A DNA stretch of 39,969 bases from the NCBI GenBank assembly GCA_030840295.1, contig JAVEET010000159.1, positions 1-39,969 on the forward strand, in the 5' to 3' direction. Shown here piece by piece: positions 7,356-15,888 of this stretch (its first letter is position 1; every line of letters begins with the position of its first letter). The notes under the pieces were generated by a model. It was not told where the DNA came from. It worked only from the letters and a program-made list of their open reading frames with translations, and ran no database searches. The DNA comes from Pseudonocardiales bacterium. GTDB lineage: Bacteria > Actinomycetota > Actinomycetes > Mycobacteriales > Jatrophihabitantaceae. The translations under genes and the position numbers were made by a program.

Positions 7356-10300
7356 ATGCGCAGAACACGGACCACATCTCGGCCGTCCAGCTCCGGACGC
7401 AGCCGCTCGGCCCGCGCCGGCGCGGTCGCGGCCATCGGTTGTGCCGCCCTGGTCACCGGGCTCTTCACGGTGTTCACCGGCGCTACCGCATCGGCAGTCG
7501 CCGGTCCGCTACCGGTCGTCGAGGACTTCGAAGGCAACGTGCCCATCACCACCAGCTCGCCGGGTATCTTCCCCTTCGGCGGGGATGGCCCGAGCACGCC
7601 GGTGCTCACGGTTCAGGCGGCCGCCGACCGCCCCGGGGCGCCCGCCGGAAACCATGCACTCGACGTCCCCTACAGCGTCACCAGTTACGGCGGTTTCAGC
7701 AACAACCTCGCGGCACCGGAGAACTGGTCCGGATACGCGGGTTTCAGCTTCTGGGTCAAGGGAAACGGCTCCGGACAGCGGGTCGAATACGAGATCAAGG
7801 ACGGTGGCAGCGACGGCGAGCACTCCGAGTTGTGGCAGGGTTTCTTCACCGACTCCACCGCCGGCTGGCAACACGTGCAAACCCCGTTCGCCAACCTGGT
7901 CAAGCGCGGCGATTACCAGCCACCGGGCGCCCCGACGGACGGCGTCCTGAACCTGACCGCGATGTGGGGCCTGGCCGTCAACCTGCCGGCGGCCAGTGGC
8001 CACCTGGTGTTCGATGACTTCGCTGTGTACGGAAACGCCACCCCCAGCGTGACGGCGGTGCCAAGCACATACCTGGTCGACGCCGGTAAGACGGCGTCGG
8101 TCGGGGTCAGCGTGAACACGCCCGACGGTAAGCCGACCGCGGCGCCAGTGACCGTCACGTACACGCTCGGTGGCGGAACCGCCGTCCCCGGCACCGATTT
8201 CACCGCCGCGACCGGCACGCTGAACTTCCCGGCCGGAACGGCATCGGCCACCGCACAACACATTCCGGTGACTGTCACCGGGGGTACGCCGGCCTCGGTG
8301 GCCAAGACGATTCCCGTCACGCTGAGCGCGGACGGCGCAACCCTGCGCGGTTCCTCCCCCACTGTGGTCATCAACGCCCATGGCCTGCCCTACCTAAACA
8401 AATCACTGCCGACCGCCACCCGGGTCGCTGACCTGATGTCGCGAATGTCTGCGGCGGACAAGATCGGTCAGATGACCCAGGCCGAACGGGCTGCAGTGGG
8501 CAACGGCAGCGATATCACCAAGTACAAGTTGGGTTCGCTGTTGTCCGGTGGCGGTTCGGTGCCCGCCTCGAACACCGCGAGTGGATGGGCGGACATGGTC
8601 GACGGCTACCAGACTCAGTCGCTGAGCACGCCGCTGCAGATTCCAATGATCTACGGCATCGACTCGGTCCACGGCGACAACAACCTTGCCGGAGCCACGA
8701 TCTTTCCGCACAACATCGGCATCGGTGCCTCACGCGACCCGGCGCTGGCGGCCGCGGAAGGAGCGGTGACCGCGACCGAGACCCGGGCCACCGGTATTCC
8801 CTGGGCCTTTGCGCCGTGCGTCTGCGTGACCCGCGATCCCCGCTGGGGACGCAGTTATGAGTCCTTCGGTGAGGATCCGGCGCTGGTCAGCCAGCTCGAG
8901 ACGATCATCGACGGCCTGCAGGGCAACGGCAACCTGGCCAAGAACACCGCCGTGCTGGCTACCGCCAAGCACTTCCTCGGTGATGGTGGTACGAAGTACG
9001 GCTCCTCGACCACCGGCAACTACAAGATCGACCAGGGCGTTACCTACGTGACGCAGGCCCAGCTCGATGCGCTCTACGTGGCGCCCTTCAAAACCGCGGT
9101 CGACAAGGGCGTCGGCTCGGTCATGCCGTCGTACTCGTCGCTGCAGATCCTCGGCCAGGACGCGGCCCCGATCAAGATGCACGCTCGGGGCGACCAGATC
9201 ACGGGCGTACTGAAGAACCAGCTGGGCTTCAAGGGCTTCGTGATCAGTGACTACGCCGCTATCGATCAGATCAGCCCGGATTACCAGAACGACGTCAAGA
9301 TCGGCATCAATGCCGGCCTGGACATGATCATGGTGCCGAACAACTACCAGAGGTTCATCACCGACCTGACGGCGCTGAACACCAGCGGTGACGTCAGCAC
9401 CGCACGCATCGATGATGCGGTGTCCCGGATCCTCGGTCAGAAATTCGCGCTCGGACTGTTCGAGCACCCGTTCGCGGACCGGACGAACGCCGACACCATC
9501 GGATCGGCGTCGCACCGCGCGGTTGCCCGGACCGCAGCGGCCGAATCCCAGGTGCTGCTCAAGAACGACCAGAACGTACTGCCGGTGAAGAAGACCGCCA
9601 AGATGTACGTGGCCGGCTCAGTGGCCGACAACGTGGGCAACCAGAGCGGTGGCTGGACGCTGAGTTGGCAGGGTCAGTCCGGCAACATCCCGGGAGGCAC
9701 GTCGATCCTCACGGGTATCAAGCAGGTCGCGCCGCAGGCGACGGTGACCTATTCCGGTGACGCCAGCGCGCCGACAGCCGGCTACGACGTCGGCATCGTG
9801 GCCGTCGGCGACACCCCGTATGCCGAAGGCATGGGCGACGTCGGCGTCAACGGTCACACCCTGCAGTTGAGCGTGAGCGATCGCGACGCGGTGGACAAGG
9901 TGTGCGCCGCCATGAAGTGCATCGTGCTGGATGTGTCCGGGCGTCCGTTGGACCTCACCGGCATCGTGCCCGAGGCCAACGCGATCGTCGCGTCCTGGTT
10001 ACCCGGTTCCGAAGGGGCCGGCGTCGCCGACGTGCTGTTCGGCAACAAGGCGTTCACCGGCCGGCTCCCGGTCACGTGGGTCAAGGCGGAGAGCCAGTTG
10101 CCGCTCAATGTGGGCGACAAGAACTACGACCCGCTGTATCCGTATGGCTGGGGTCTGCGCACGGATTCGGCCCGGGACCGATTGCAGAAGGTTCGGGATC
10201 AGCTCCAGGTGCAGCCCGGGACCTCGCCGGCGGTCAAGGCCTTGAACTCGGTGCTGACCGCGAAGTATTGGAACTCTGACGGTTCGGCGCGCAAGGCCGA

Positions 10301-10613
10301 TGAGGTCTTGGCCCTGCTGAAGAAGGTTGGCGCTGCCATGGCCGATACCGCCAAGTACAGCTTCACCCAGCAGGATCTGGTCGTGTCGGTTGCTCGGGAT
10401 CTGGCGCAGGCCGCCATCGTGGCACGCGGGGCGTCCGCGATGACCGCCACGGCGACGCTGACTTCCGGCGCGGAACACAGCATCGTCAGCGGCCAACCGG
10501 CTGAGGCAATCACCGCGCTGATCAAGGCACGGTCCGCTGCCCTGCAGATTCCGTCAGCCGGATCGGGGCGGCCGGGCGGATCGGGGCGGGCCGCCGCAAC
10601 GCCGCGGCGATAG
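7356..10613 (+). CDS. Secreted glycoside hydrolase family 3 beta-glucosidase with N-terminal accessory domains
   Basis: 1085 residues. An Arg/Ser-rich N-terminus and hydrophobic segment (about 22-46, ending A-T-A-S-A) form a signal peptide. A beta-sandwich like CBM11/CIA30 carbohydrate-binding domains follows (about 50-225: V-E-D-F-E-G ... F-S-F-W-V-K-G-N-G-S-G ... F-D-D-F), then a Calx-beta-like domain (about 230-340). The GH3 N-domain begins near 345 (D-K-I-G-Q-M-T-Q), with I-D-S-V-H-G, D-P-R-W-G-R and A-K-H-F; the predicted nucleophile is Asp632 in F-V-I-S-D-Y. The GH3 C-domain covers about 710-925. An about 150-residue tail of unknown role follows. It probably cleaves terminal beta-linked glucose outside the cell. 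A GAGAGG site precedes the ATG. The divergent ROK gene is the likely regulator. Confidence 0.92.
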   Translation: MRRTRTTSRPSSSGRSRSARAGAVAAIGCAALVTGLFTVFTGATASAVAGPLPVVEDFEGNVPITTSSPGIFPFGGDGPSTPVLTVQAAADRPGAPAGNHALDVPYSVTSYGGFSNNLAAPENWSGYAGFSFWVKGNGSGQRVEYEIKDGGSDGEHSELWQGFFTDSTAGWQHVQTPFANLVKRGDYQPPGAPTDGVLNLTAMWGLAVNLPAASGHLVFDDFAVYGNATPSVTAVPSTYLVDAGKTASVGVSVNTPDGKPTAAPVTVTYTLGGGTAVPGTDFTAATGTLNFPAGTASATAQHIPVTVTGGTPASVAKTIPVTLSADGATLRGSSPTVVINAHGLPYLNKSLPTATRVADLMSRMSAADKIGQMTQAERAAVGNGSDITKYKLGSLLSGGGSVPASNTASGWADMVDGYQTQSLSTPLQIPMIYGIDSVHGDNNLAGATIFPHNIGIGASRDPALAAAEGAVTATETRATGIPWAFAPCVCVTRDPRWGRSYESFGEDPALVSQLETIIDGLQGNGNLAKNTAVLATAKHFLGDGGTKYGSSTTGNYKIDQGVTYVTQAQLDALYVAPFKTAVDKGVGSVMPSYSSLQILGQDAAPIKMHARGDQITGVLKNQLGFKGFVISDYAAIDQISPDYQNDVKIGINAGLDMIMVPNNYQRFITDLTALNTSGDVSTARIDDAVSRILGQKFALGLFEHPFADRTNADTIGSASHRAVARTAAAESQVLLKNDQNVLPVKKTAKMYVAGSVADNVGNQSGGWTLSWQGQSGNIPGGTSILTGIKQVAPQATVTYSGDASAPTAGYDVGIVAVGDTPYAEGMGDVGVNGHTLQLSVSDRDAVDKVCAAMKCIVLDVSGRPLDLTGIVPEANAIVASWLPGSEGAGVADVLFGNKAFTGRLPVTWVKAESQLPLNVGDKNYDPLYPYGWGLRTDSARDRLQKVRDQLQVQPGTSPAVKALNSVLTAKYWNSDGSARKADEVLALLKKVGAAMADTAKYSFTQQDLVVSVARDLAQAAIVARGASAMTATATLTSGAEHSIVSGQPAEAITALIKARSAALQIPSAGSGRPGGSGRAAATPRR

Positions 10614-10689
10614 GGATTCCGCTGGTGATCAACTCGCCCTTTTGGGGCCCTTACAACACCGGTTTTCGCGAGTTGATCACCAGCAATCC
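10614..10689. repeat. 17-bp perfect inverted repeat with 30-nt spacer
   Basis: GCTGGTGATCAACTCGC at 10621-10637 is matched by its exact reverse complement at 10668-10684. GGATT at 10614-10618 and AATCC at 10685-10689 extend the stem across a two-base bulge. It starts right after the GH3 stop codon and no T-run follows. It may act as a terminator for the glucosidase, or it may be one copy of a dispersed palindromic element. Confidence 0.85.
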
Positions 10690-10756
10690 TGGTAATTTTT
10701 CGGATGTCGTCGGCGTGGCGAATTCGACGCACGCGGTCGGCTGAGAGGGTCCGGAC

Positions 10757-11452
10757 ATGGCCAACGCTCCGGGCAGCCCACAGCACCCCTCGAACCGACC
10801 CCGTTCGCTCCACGCGGTGGCGACCGGCCTCCGGCTTAGTTGCTCAGTGCTGGTCGGCGCCGTAGCCGCCGTGATCACGGTGCTGGCAGGCGCGCCGACG
10901 TACGCTCCGGCGATCGGATGGGACGCCCTGGCGATCACCCTGCTGACCTGGACCTGGCTCAAGATCTGGCCGATGGGAGCCGAGGCGACCACAACTCACG
11001 CCACCCGGGAGGATCCGACCAGGCCCGTCAGCGATGTGATCGTGCTCAGCGCGGCTGTGGCCAGCCTGGCCGCCGTCGGTTTCTTCCTGCTCCAGGCCAG
11101 TTCGGCCAAGGGCTCCAGTCAGGACGTGCTGGCCGCCACCGGGGTCGCGACCGTCGCCCTGTCCTGGTTCGTCGTGCACACCGTGTTCGTGCTTCGGTAT
11201 GCACTCCTCTACTACACCGGCCACGACGGCGGCGTGGACTTCAACCAACCGACGCCACCCCGGTACAGCGACTTCGCCTACTTGGCCTTCACGCTCGGCA
11301 TGACGTTCCAGGTATCGGACACCGATCTTCAGACGCCGGCCATCCGAGCCACCGCGCTACGGCACGCACTGCTGTCCTACCTGTTCGGAGCGGTCATCCT
11401 CGCCACCACCATCAACCTGGTGGCTGGGTTGGGCACCAGCAGCGGCGGTTAG
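10757..11452 (+). CDS. DUF1345 family membrane protein
   Basis: 231 residues with about four to five hydrophobic segments (near 28-47, 51-72, 90-112, 122-145 and 205-227). The conserved DUF1345 pattern is visible: W-D-x-x-A near residue 55, F-V-V-H-T-x-x-x-L-R-Y-A-x-x-Y-Y, F-x-x-P-x-x-P-x-Y-S-D-F-x-Y-L-A-F-T-L-G-M-T-F-Q-V-S-D-T. The family's function is unknown. It stands alone: a palindrome separates it from the GH3 gene and 94 bp separate it from hypA. It could be co-transcribed with the hydrogenase genes, but nothing in the sequence requires that. Confidence 0.9.
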   Translation: MANAPGSPQHPSNRPRSLHAVATGLRLSCSVLVGAVAAVITVLAGAPTYAPAIGWDALAITLLTWTWLKIWPMGAEATTTHATREDPTRPVSDVIVLSAAVASLAAVGFFLLQASSAKGSSQDVLAATGVATVALSWFVVHTVFVLRYALLYYTGHDGGVDFNQPTPPRYSDFAYLAFTLGMTFQVSDTDLQTPAIRATALRHALLSYLFGAVILATTINLVAGLGTSSGG

Positions 11453-11546
11453 CGCCGGTGGGTGCTTTCCCGGCCGATGCGGCGTAGCTTCCACCTGGGT
11501 AGTAGCGCCAAGCCCTGGTTCGGTCGCCGACGAAATGATCATGCCC

Positions 11547-11876
11547 ATGCACGAACTCGCCATTGCTCAGAGCGTGGTCGATGCTGTGCTCGACCGGTTG
11601 CCGGAGAACCGGGTGACGCGGGTCGTCCTGCAGGTGGGAAAGCTGTCAGGTGTCGAGCCTGACGCGTTGCGGTTCTGCTTCGACCTGGCCGTCGCCGACA
11701 CGGCGTTGGACGGTGCCGAACTGGAGATCGTCGAGCCGGCCGGCCTGGCCTGGTGCGAGACCTGCCGGACGGAGTTCGGGCTGAGCCGTCCGATACTGCT
11801 TTGTGCCTGCGGTAGCGCGGATGTCCGCGTCATCAGTGGCGACCAGTTGCTGATCAGCTCGGTAAAGGTGGCCTGA
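11547..11876 (+). CDS. hypA: Hydrogenase nickel-insertion protein HypA
   Basis: 109 residues. HypA works with HypB to insert nickel into the hydrogenase large subunit. Two upstream in-frame ATGs exist (11535, 11541), but I choose 11547 because it gives M-H-E-L: the N-terminal Met-His-Glu binds nickel in this family, and an extension would spoil it. The zinc domain reads C-E-T-C ... L-C-A-C-G-S, so the second pair is C-x-C where E. coli HypA has C-x2-C. It is the first gene of the hydrogenase locus, with hypB starting two bases after its stop codon. No strong ribosome site is visible for any of the three ATGs. Confidence 0.93.
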   Translation: MHELAIAQSVVDAVLDRLPENRVTRVVLQVGKLSGVEPDALRFCFDLAVADTALDGAELEIVEPAGLAWCETCRTEFGLSRPILLCACGSADVRVISGDQLLISSVKVA

Positions 11877-11878
11877 TC

Positions 11879-12766
11879 ATGTGCGCTACGTGTGGCTGCG
11901 GCCACGAGGAGCAGATCCGATTCACCACGGTCGGCGCGCCGGAGCCTGGCCAATACCGCCAACCTGAGCACCTCGAGGACCACCCGCACCCGCACTCGCA
12001 CGAACACGGACACGGACATCACGGGGAACCTGCTCGCGAACATGAACACCCACACCCACACCCACACCCGAACGGATCCGTTCATTCGCAACCGTCCGGC
12101 CGCACGGTGCCGCTGGCGCAGCGCATCCTGGCCAAGAACGATCAGCAGGCCGACCGCAATCGGGCCTGGCTCGCCGAGCGGCAGGTCGCGGTCGTCAATC
12201 TCATGAGCGCCCCCGGATCGGGAAAGACCACGCTCCTGGAGCGCACCATCGCCGAGGTCGGCCCTCGCTTCGGATTGTCGGTCATCGAGGGCGATCAGGA
12301 AACACTGCTCGACGGTGAACGCATCCGGGCAACCGGGTGCCGGGTCGTGCAGATCAACACCGGCGCCGGCTGCCATCTCGACGCCGACATGATGGCCCGA
12401 GGCTTGGCCGAACTCGCACCGTCGCCCGGCTCGCTGGTGGTCGTGGAAAACGTCGGCAACCTGGTCTGTCCGGCGCTCTTCGATCTGGGCGAGACCTACC
12501 GGGTTGTGGTCACGTCGGTGACCGAGGGAGCCGACAAGCCACTGAAGTATCCCCAGATGTTCGCCGTCGCGGACCTTGTCCTGATCAACAAGTCCGATCT
12601 GCTTCCGTACCTCGATGTCGAAGTCTCCGAGTTCGAGAAGAACGTCCGACAGGTGAATCCGGCCGCGCAGCTGCTTACTCTGTCGGCTACCCACGGTGAC
12701 GGAATGATCGCCTGGTATGGCCGGCTCGAACTGCTTGTAACCAGGTTGACAGCTGCCCCGCCTTGA
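11879..12766 (+). CDS. hypB: Hydrogenase nickel-insertion GTPase HypB
   Basis: 295 residues. It opens M-C-A-T-C-G-C-G-H, matching the C-x2-C-G-C high-affinity metal motif. A His-rich region (about 34-70), many His-Pro and His-Glu pairs, follows and is probably a nickel store. The GTPase domain has a P-loop near 111-117 (A-P-G-S-G-K-T), E-G-D-Q-E-T, the metal-site T-G-A-G-C-H-L-D-A, E-N-V-G-N-L-V-C-P and N-K-S-D. It uses GTP hydrolysis to drive nickel delivery with HypA, encoded immediately upstream. The stretch coding for the His region is locally repetitive (CACCCA units near 12045-12066). Confidence 0.96.
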   Translation: MCATCGCGHEEQIRFTTVGAPEPGQYRQPEHLEDHPHPHSHEHGHGHHGEPAREHEHPHPHPHPNGSVHSQPSGRTVPLAQRILAKNDQQADRNRAWLAERQVAVVNLMSAPGSGKTTLLERTIAEVGPRFGLSVIEGDQETLLDGERIRATGCRVVQINTGAGCHLDADMMARGLAELAPSPGSLVVVENVGNLVCPALFDLGETYRVVVTSVTEGADKPLKYPQMFAVADLVLINKSDLLPYLDVEVSEFEKNVRQVNPAAQLLTLSATHGDGMIAWYGRLELLVTRLTAAPP

Positions 12767-12872
12767 CAGGCCGCGGAGAGCGGCGTAGCAAGATCAATGC
12801 GTCGTGTACGCCGCAAACCACTGGCTCCGACGACGTGATAGGGCCTCCAATCGCAGGTCCTTTTCGTTGGGG

Positions 12873-13937
12873 ATGGCGCCGATGCCGACAGCCGAAGCGA
12901 TCAAGGCCGAAGACACCCTCATCCACGTCCTGTGGATAAATGCCGGGCTCAGTTGTGATGGCGACTCGGTAGCCCTCACCGCGGCGACCCAACCCAGTAT
13001 CGAGGAGATCGCGCTCGGCGCCTTGCCCGGCCTACCCAAGATCGCCGTCCACTGGCCGCTCATCGACTTCGAGTGCGGGCCCAACGGGGGCGCGGACGAC
13101 TTCCTGGAATGGTTCTTCAAGGCCGACCGGGGCGAACTCGACCCCTTCGTGCTCGTCGTCGAGGGATCGATCCCCAACGAATCACTGAAGGACGAGGGTT
13201 ACTGGTGCGGGTTCGGCAATGACCCAGCCACCGGTCAACCGGTCACGACCAGCGAGTGGCTGGACCGGCTGGCGCCCAAGGCCCTCGCCATCGTCGCAGC
13301 CGGAACCTGTGCCACGTACGGGGGAATCCACGCGATGGCAGGAAACCCAACGGGGGCGATGGGGGTGCCCGACTACCTTGGCTGGGACTGGAAGTCCAAG
13401 GCCGGCCTACCGATCGTCTGTGTGCCCGGCTGCCCGATCCAACCGGACAACCTGTCGGAGACGCTGACCTACCTGTTGTACCAAGCCACCGGTCAGGCAC
13501 CGATGATTCCGCTGGATGAAGCCCTTCGGCCCACCTGGCTGTTCGGCAAGACGGTGCACGAAGGTTGCGATCGTGCCGGGTACTACGAGCAGGGCGATTT
13601 CGCGACCGAGTACGGCTCACCGAAGTGCATCGTCAAGCTCGGCTGCTGGGGTCCGGTTGTCAAGTGCAACGTCCCCAAACGAGGCTGGATGAACGGAATG
13701 GGCGGCTGCCCCAATGTCGGCGGCATCTGCATCGGCTGCACGATGCCGGGCTTCCCGGACAAGTTCATGCCGTTCATGGACGAGCCGCCGGGTGGCAAGA
13801 TCTCGACCACGGCGGTCGGTGCCTACGGGACGGCCATCCGCAAACTGCGCAGCGTGACTACCAGAACGGTCGACAAAGAGCCCAAGTGGCGGCATCGCGG
13901 CGACACGCTTACCACCGGTGCCCGACGTACCTGGTAG
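12873..13937 (+). CDS. hhyS: [NiFe]-hydrogenase small subunit, group 1h (actinobacterial high-affinity type)
   Basis: About 354 residues from ATG 12873 (12882 is an alternative; a GTG at 12804 opens the frame but adds non-conserved residues). It carries the Fe-S clusters that take electrons from the active site. At the proximal cluster the sequence reads C28-D-G-D31 where most small subunits have C-x-G-C. The crystal structure of the Ralstonia actinobacterial-type enzyme showed one Asp and three Cys there, so this marks group 1h. Further cluster cysteines lie in G-T-C-A-T-Y-G-G, C-V-P-G-C-P, P-K-C-I-V-K-L-G-C-W-G-P and G-G-C-P-N-V-G-G-I-C-I-G-C. No Tat signal is present, so it is exposed to the cytoplasm. 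hhyL follows after 107 bp. Annotation pipelines sometimes mislabel such proteins HypE. Confidence 0.95.
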   Translation: MAPMPTAEAIKAEDTLIHVLWINAGLSCDGDSVALTAATQPSIEEIALGALPGLPKIAVHWPLIDFECGPNGGADDFLEWFFKADRGELDPFVLVVEGSIPNESLKDEGYWCGFGNDPATGQPVTTSEWLDRLAPKALAIVAAGTCATYGGIHAMAGNPTGAMGVPDYLGWDWKSKAGLPIVCVPGCPIQPDNLSETLTYLLYQATGQAPMIPLDEALRPTWLFGKTVHEGCDRAGYYEQGDFATEYGSPKCIVKLGCWGPVVKCNVPKRGWMNGMGGCPNVGGICIGCTMPGFPDKFMPFMDEPPGGKISTTAVGAYGTAIRKLRSVTTRTVDKEPKWRHRGDTLTTGARRTW

Positions 13938-14044
13938 TCCTCCGCTCATGCCCCCTCACGTGTCGCATAAGACCGTTGCCCGTGTCAGCCGGCGCGGACT
14001 TTCAGCAGGATCTACATGATCTATCAGTGCGAGAGGACCCGGGC

Positions 14045-15844
14045 ATGACCTCAACGAAGGCGTCGCCACAGCACAGCGGGAGCGCGGGCAACGGTAGCGA
14101 TCTTGTCGAGATGTCGTGGGATCCGATCACTCGCATCGTCGGGAGCCTGGGCATCTACACCAAGATCGACTTCAAGCAACGAGTGGTGGCCGAGTGCCAC
14201 AGCACCTCGTCGATCTTCCGCGGCTACTCCATTTTCATGAAGGGCAAGGACCCTCGCGACGCGCACTTCATCACCAGTCGAATCTGCGGGATCTGCGGGG
14301 ACAACCACGCGACCTGCTCCTGTTACGCCCAGAACATGGCCTACGGGGTAAAGCCACCGCACCTCGGCGAATGGATCGTCAACCTGGGCGAAGCCGCCGA
14401 GTACATGTTCGACCACAACATCTTCCAGGAGAACCTGGTCGGCGTGGACTACTGCGAGCGGATGGTCTCCGAGACCAACCCCGGCGTGCTGGAACAGGCC
14501 AACCATGCCGAGGCGCCGCACGCCGGGGATCACGGGTACAAGACCATCGGCGACATCATGCGATCGCTCAACCCGTTCACGGGCGAGTTCTACCGAGAGG
14601 CGCTGCAGGTCAGCCGCTCGACGCGGGAAATGTTCTGCCTGATGGAAGGACGCCATGTCCACCCATCCACCCTCTATCCGGGCGGGGTCGGCACCGTCGC
14701 GACCATTCAGTTGATGACCGACTACATAACCCGGCTGATGCGCTACGTCGAGTTCATGAAGAAAGTCGTCCCGATGCACGACGACCTCTTCGACTTCTTC
14801 TACCAGGCTCTTCCCGGTTATGAGCAGGTCGGACTGCGCCGGACCCTGTTGGGGTGCTGGGGCTCGTTCCAGGACCCTGAGTACTGCAACTTCGACTACA
14901 AGGACATGACGCAGTGGGGCCGGAAGATGTTCGTCACGCCAGGCGTGGTGGTGGACGGCAAGCTGGTCACCACGAACCTGGTGGATATCAATCTGGGCAT
15001 CCGCATCCTGCTCGGCAGTTCCTACTACGAGGACTGGGAAGGCCAGGAGATGTTCGTCAAAAACGATCCCCTCGGCAATCCGGTCGACCGTAGGCACCCG
15101 TGGAATCAACACACGAACCCGCGCCCCCGGAAGCGGGACCTCGATGACAAGTACAGCTGGGTAATGTCGCCGCGGTGGTATGACGGCAAGGACTACCTCG
15201 CACTGGACACCGGCGGTGGCCCCCTCGCCCGGTTGTGGTCGACGGCTCTTGCCGGTCTCGTCGACATCGGCTACGTCAAGTCGACGGGTTCGAGCGTCCA
15301 GATCAACCTGCCGAAGACGATCCTCAAGCCCCCGGTCACGTTCGAGTGGAAGATCCCGCAGTGGAGCAACACCATCGAGCGCAACCGTGCGCGCACTTAT
15401 TTCCAGGCCTATGCCGCAGCCTGTGCCCTCCATTTTGCCGAGAAGGCGCTGGTTGAGATCAGGGCCGGGCACACCAAGACGTGGGAGTCGTTCGAGGTGC
15501 CGGACGAGGGAATCGGCTGCGGCTTCACCGAGGCCGTGCGAGGTGTCCTGTCGCACCACATGGTGATCCGCGACGGGAAGATCGCCAACTACCACCCCTA
15601 TCCACCGACGCCGTGGAACGCCAGCCCCCGCGACAGCTATGGGACACCGGGCCCCTACGAGGACGCCGTGCAGGGCCAGCCCATCTTCGAGGAGAACGAT
15701 CGGGAGCACTTCAAGGGAATCGACATCATGCGCACCGTCCGCAGCTTTGATCCGTGCCTGCCCTGCGGCGTGCACATGTACCTCGGCGAGGGCAAGACCC
15801 TCGAGAGGGTGCATACCCCGACCGGCGCGGTGGGAGCCGATTAG
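14045..15844 (+). CDS. hhyL: [NiFe]-hydrogenase large subunit, group 1h
   Basis: 599 residues; binds the NiFe(CN)2CO centre that splits H2. The L1 motif is R-I-C81-G-I-C84-G-D-N-H and the L2 motif D-P-C571-L-P-C574-G-V-H577, supplying the four nickel-binding cysteines. Residues 578-599 form a 22-residue C-terminal extension, expected to be removed after His577 by the protease encoded at 20477 once nickel is in place. The overall sequence closely resembles Streptomyces and mycobacterial HhyL, which oxidise H2 at atmospheric concentration in air. I start it at ATG 14045 with GAGAGGA upstream; the open frame extends to 13565, but that part only reads through hhyS in another frame. Confidence 0.97.
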   Translation: MTSTKASPQHSGSAGNGSDLVEMSWDPITRIVGSLGIYTKIDFKQRVVAECHSTSSIFRGYSIFMKGKDPRDAHFITSRICGICGDNHATCSCYAQNMAYGVKPPHLGEWIVNLGEAAEYMFDHNIFQENLVGVDYCERMVSETNPGVLEQANHAEAPHAGDHGYKTIGDIMRSLNPFTGEFYREALQVSRSTREMFCLMEGRHVHPSTLYPGGVGTVATIQLMTDYITRLMRYVEFMKKVVPMHDDLFDFFYQALPGYEQVGLRRTLLGCWGSFQDPEYCNFDYKDMTQWGRKMFVTPGVVVDGKLVTTNLVDINLGIRILLGSSYYEDWEGQEMFVKNDPLGNPVDRRHPWNQHTNPRPRKRDLDDKYSWVMSPRWYDGKDYLALDTGGGPLARLWSTALAGLVDIGYVKSTGSSVQINLPKTILKPPVTFEWKIPQWSNTIERNRARTYFQAYAAACALHFAEKALVEIRAGHTKTWESFEVPDEGIGCGFTEAVRGVLSHHMVIRDGKIANYHPYPPTPWNASPRDSYGTPGPYEDAVQGQPIFEENDREHFKGIDIMRTVRSFDPCLPCGVHMYLGEGKTLERVHTPTGAVGAD

Positions 15845-15888
15845 CGCGTCGTTATCCGGACCACCGTCGTCGCGAAGAAGGAAAGCGG

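Noticed and set aside
12804-12872. GTG 12804 as start of the hydrogenase small subunit
   Set aside because: The extra 23 residues are Arg-rich and unlike the family; they also do not form a Tat signal.
13565-14044. 5' extension of the large-subunit frame
   Set aside because: This part overlaps hhyS in another frame and gives a non-hydrogenase sequence; ATG 14045 has a good ribosome site.
14051-15814. Minus-strand open frame of 587 codons opposite hhyL
   Set aside because: Antisense of a strongly conserved hydrogenase gene; no family sequence and no ribosome site.
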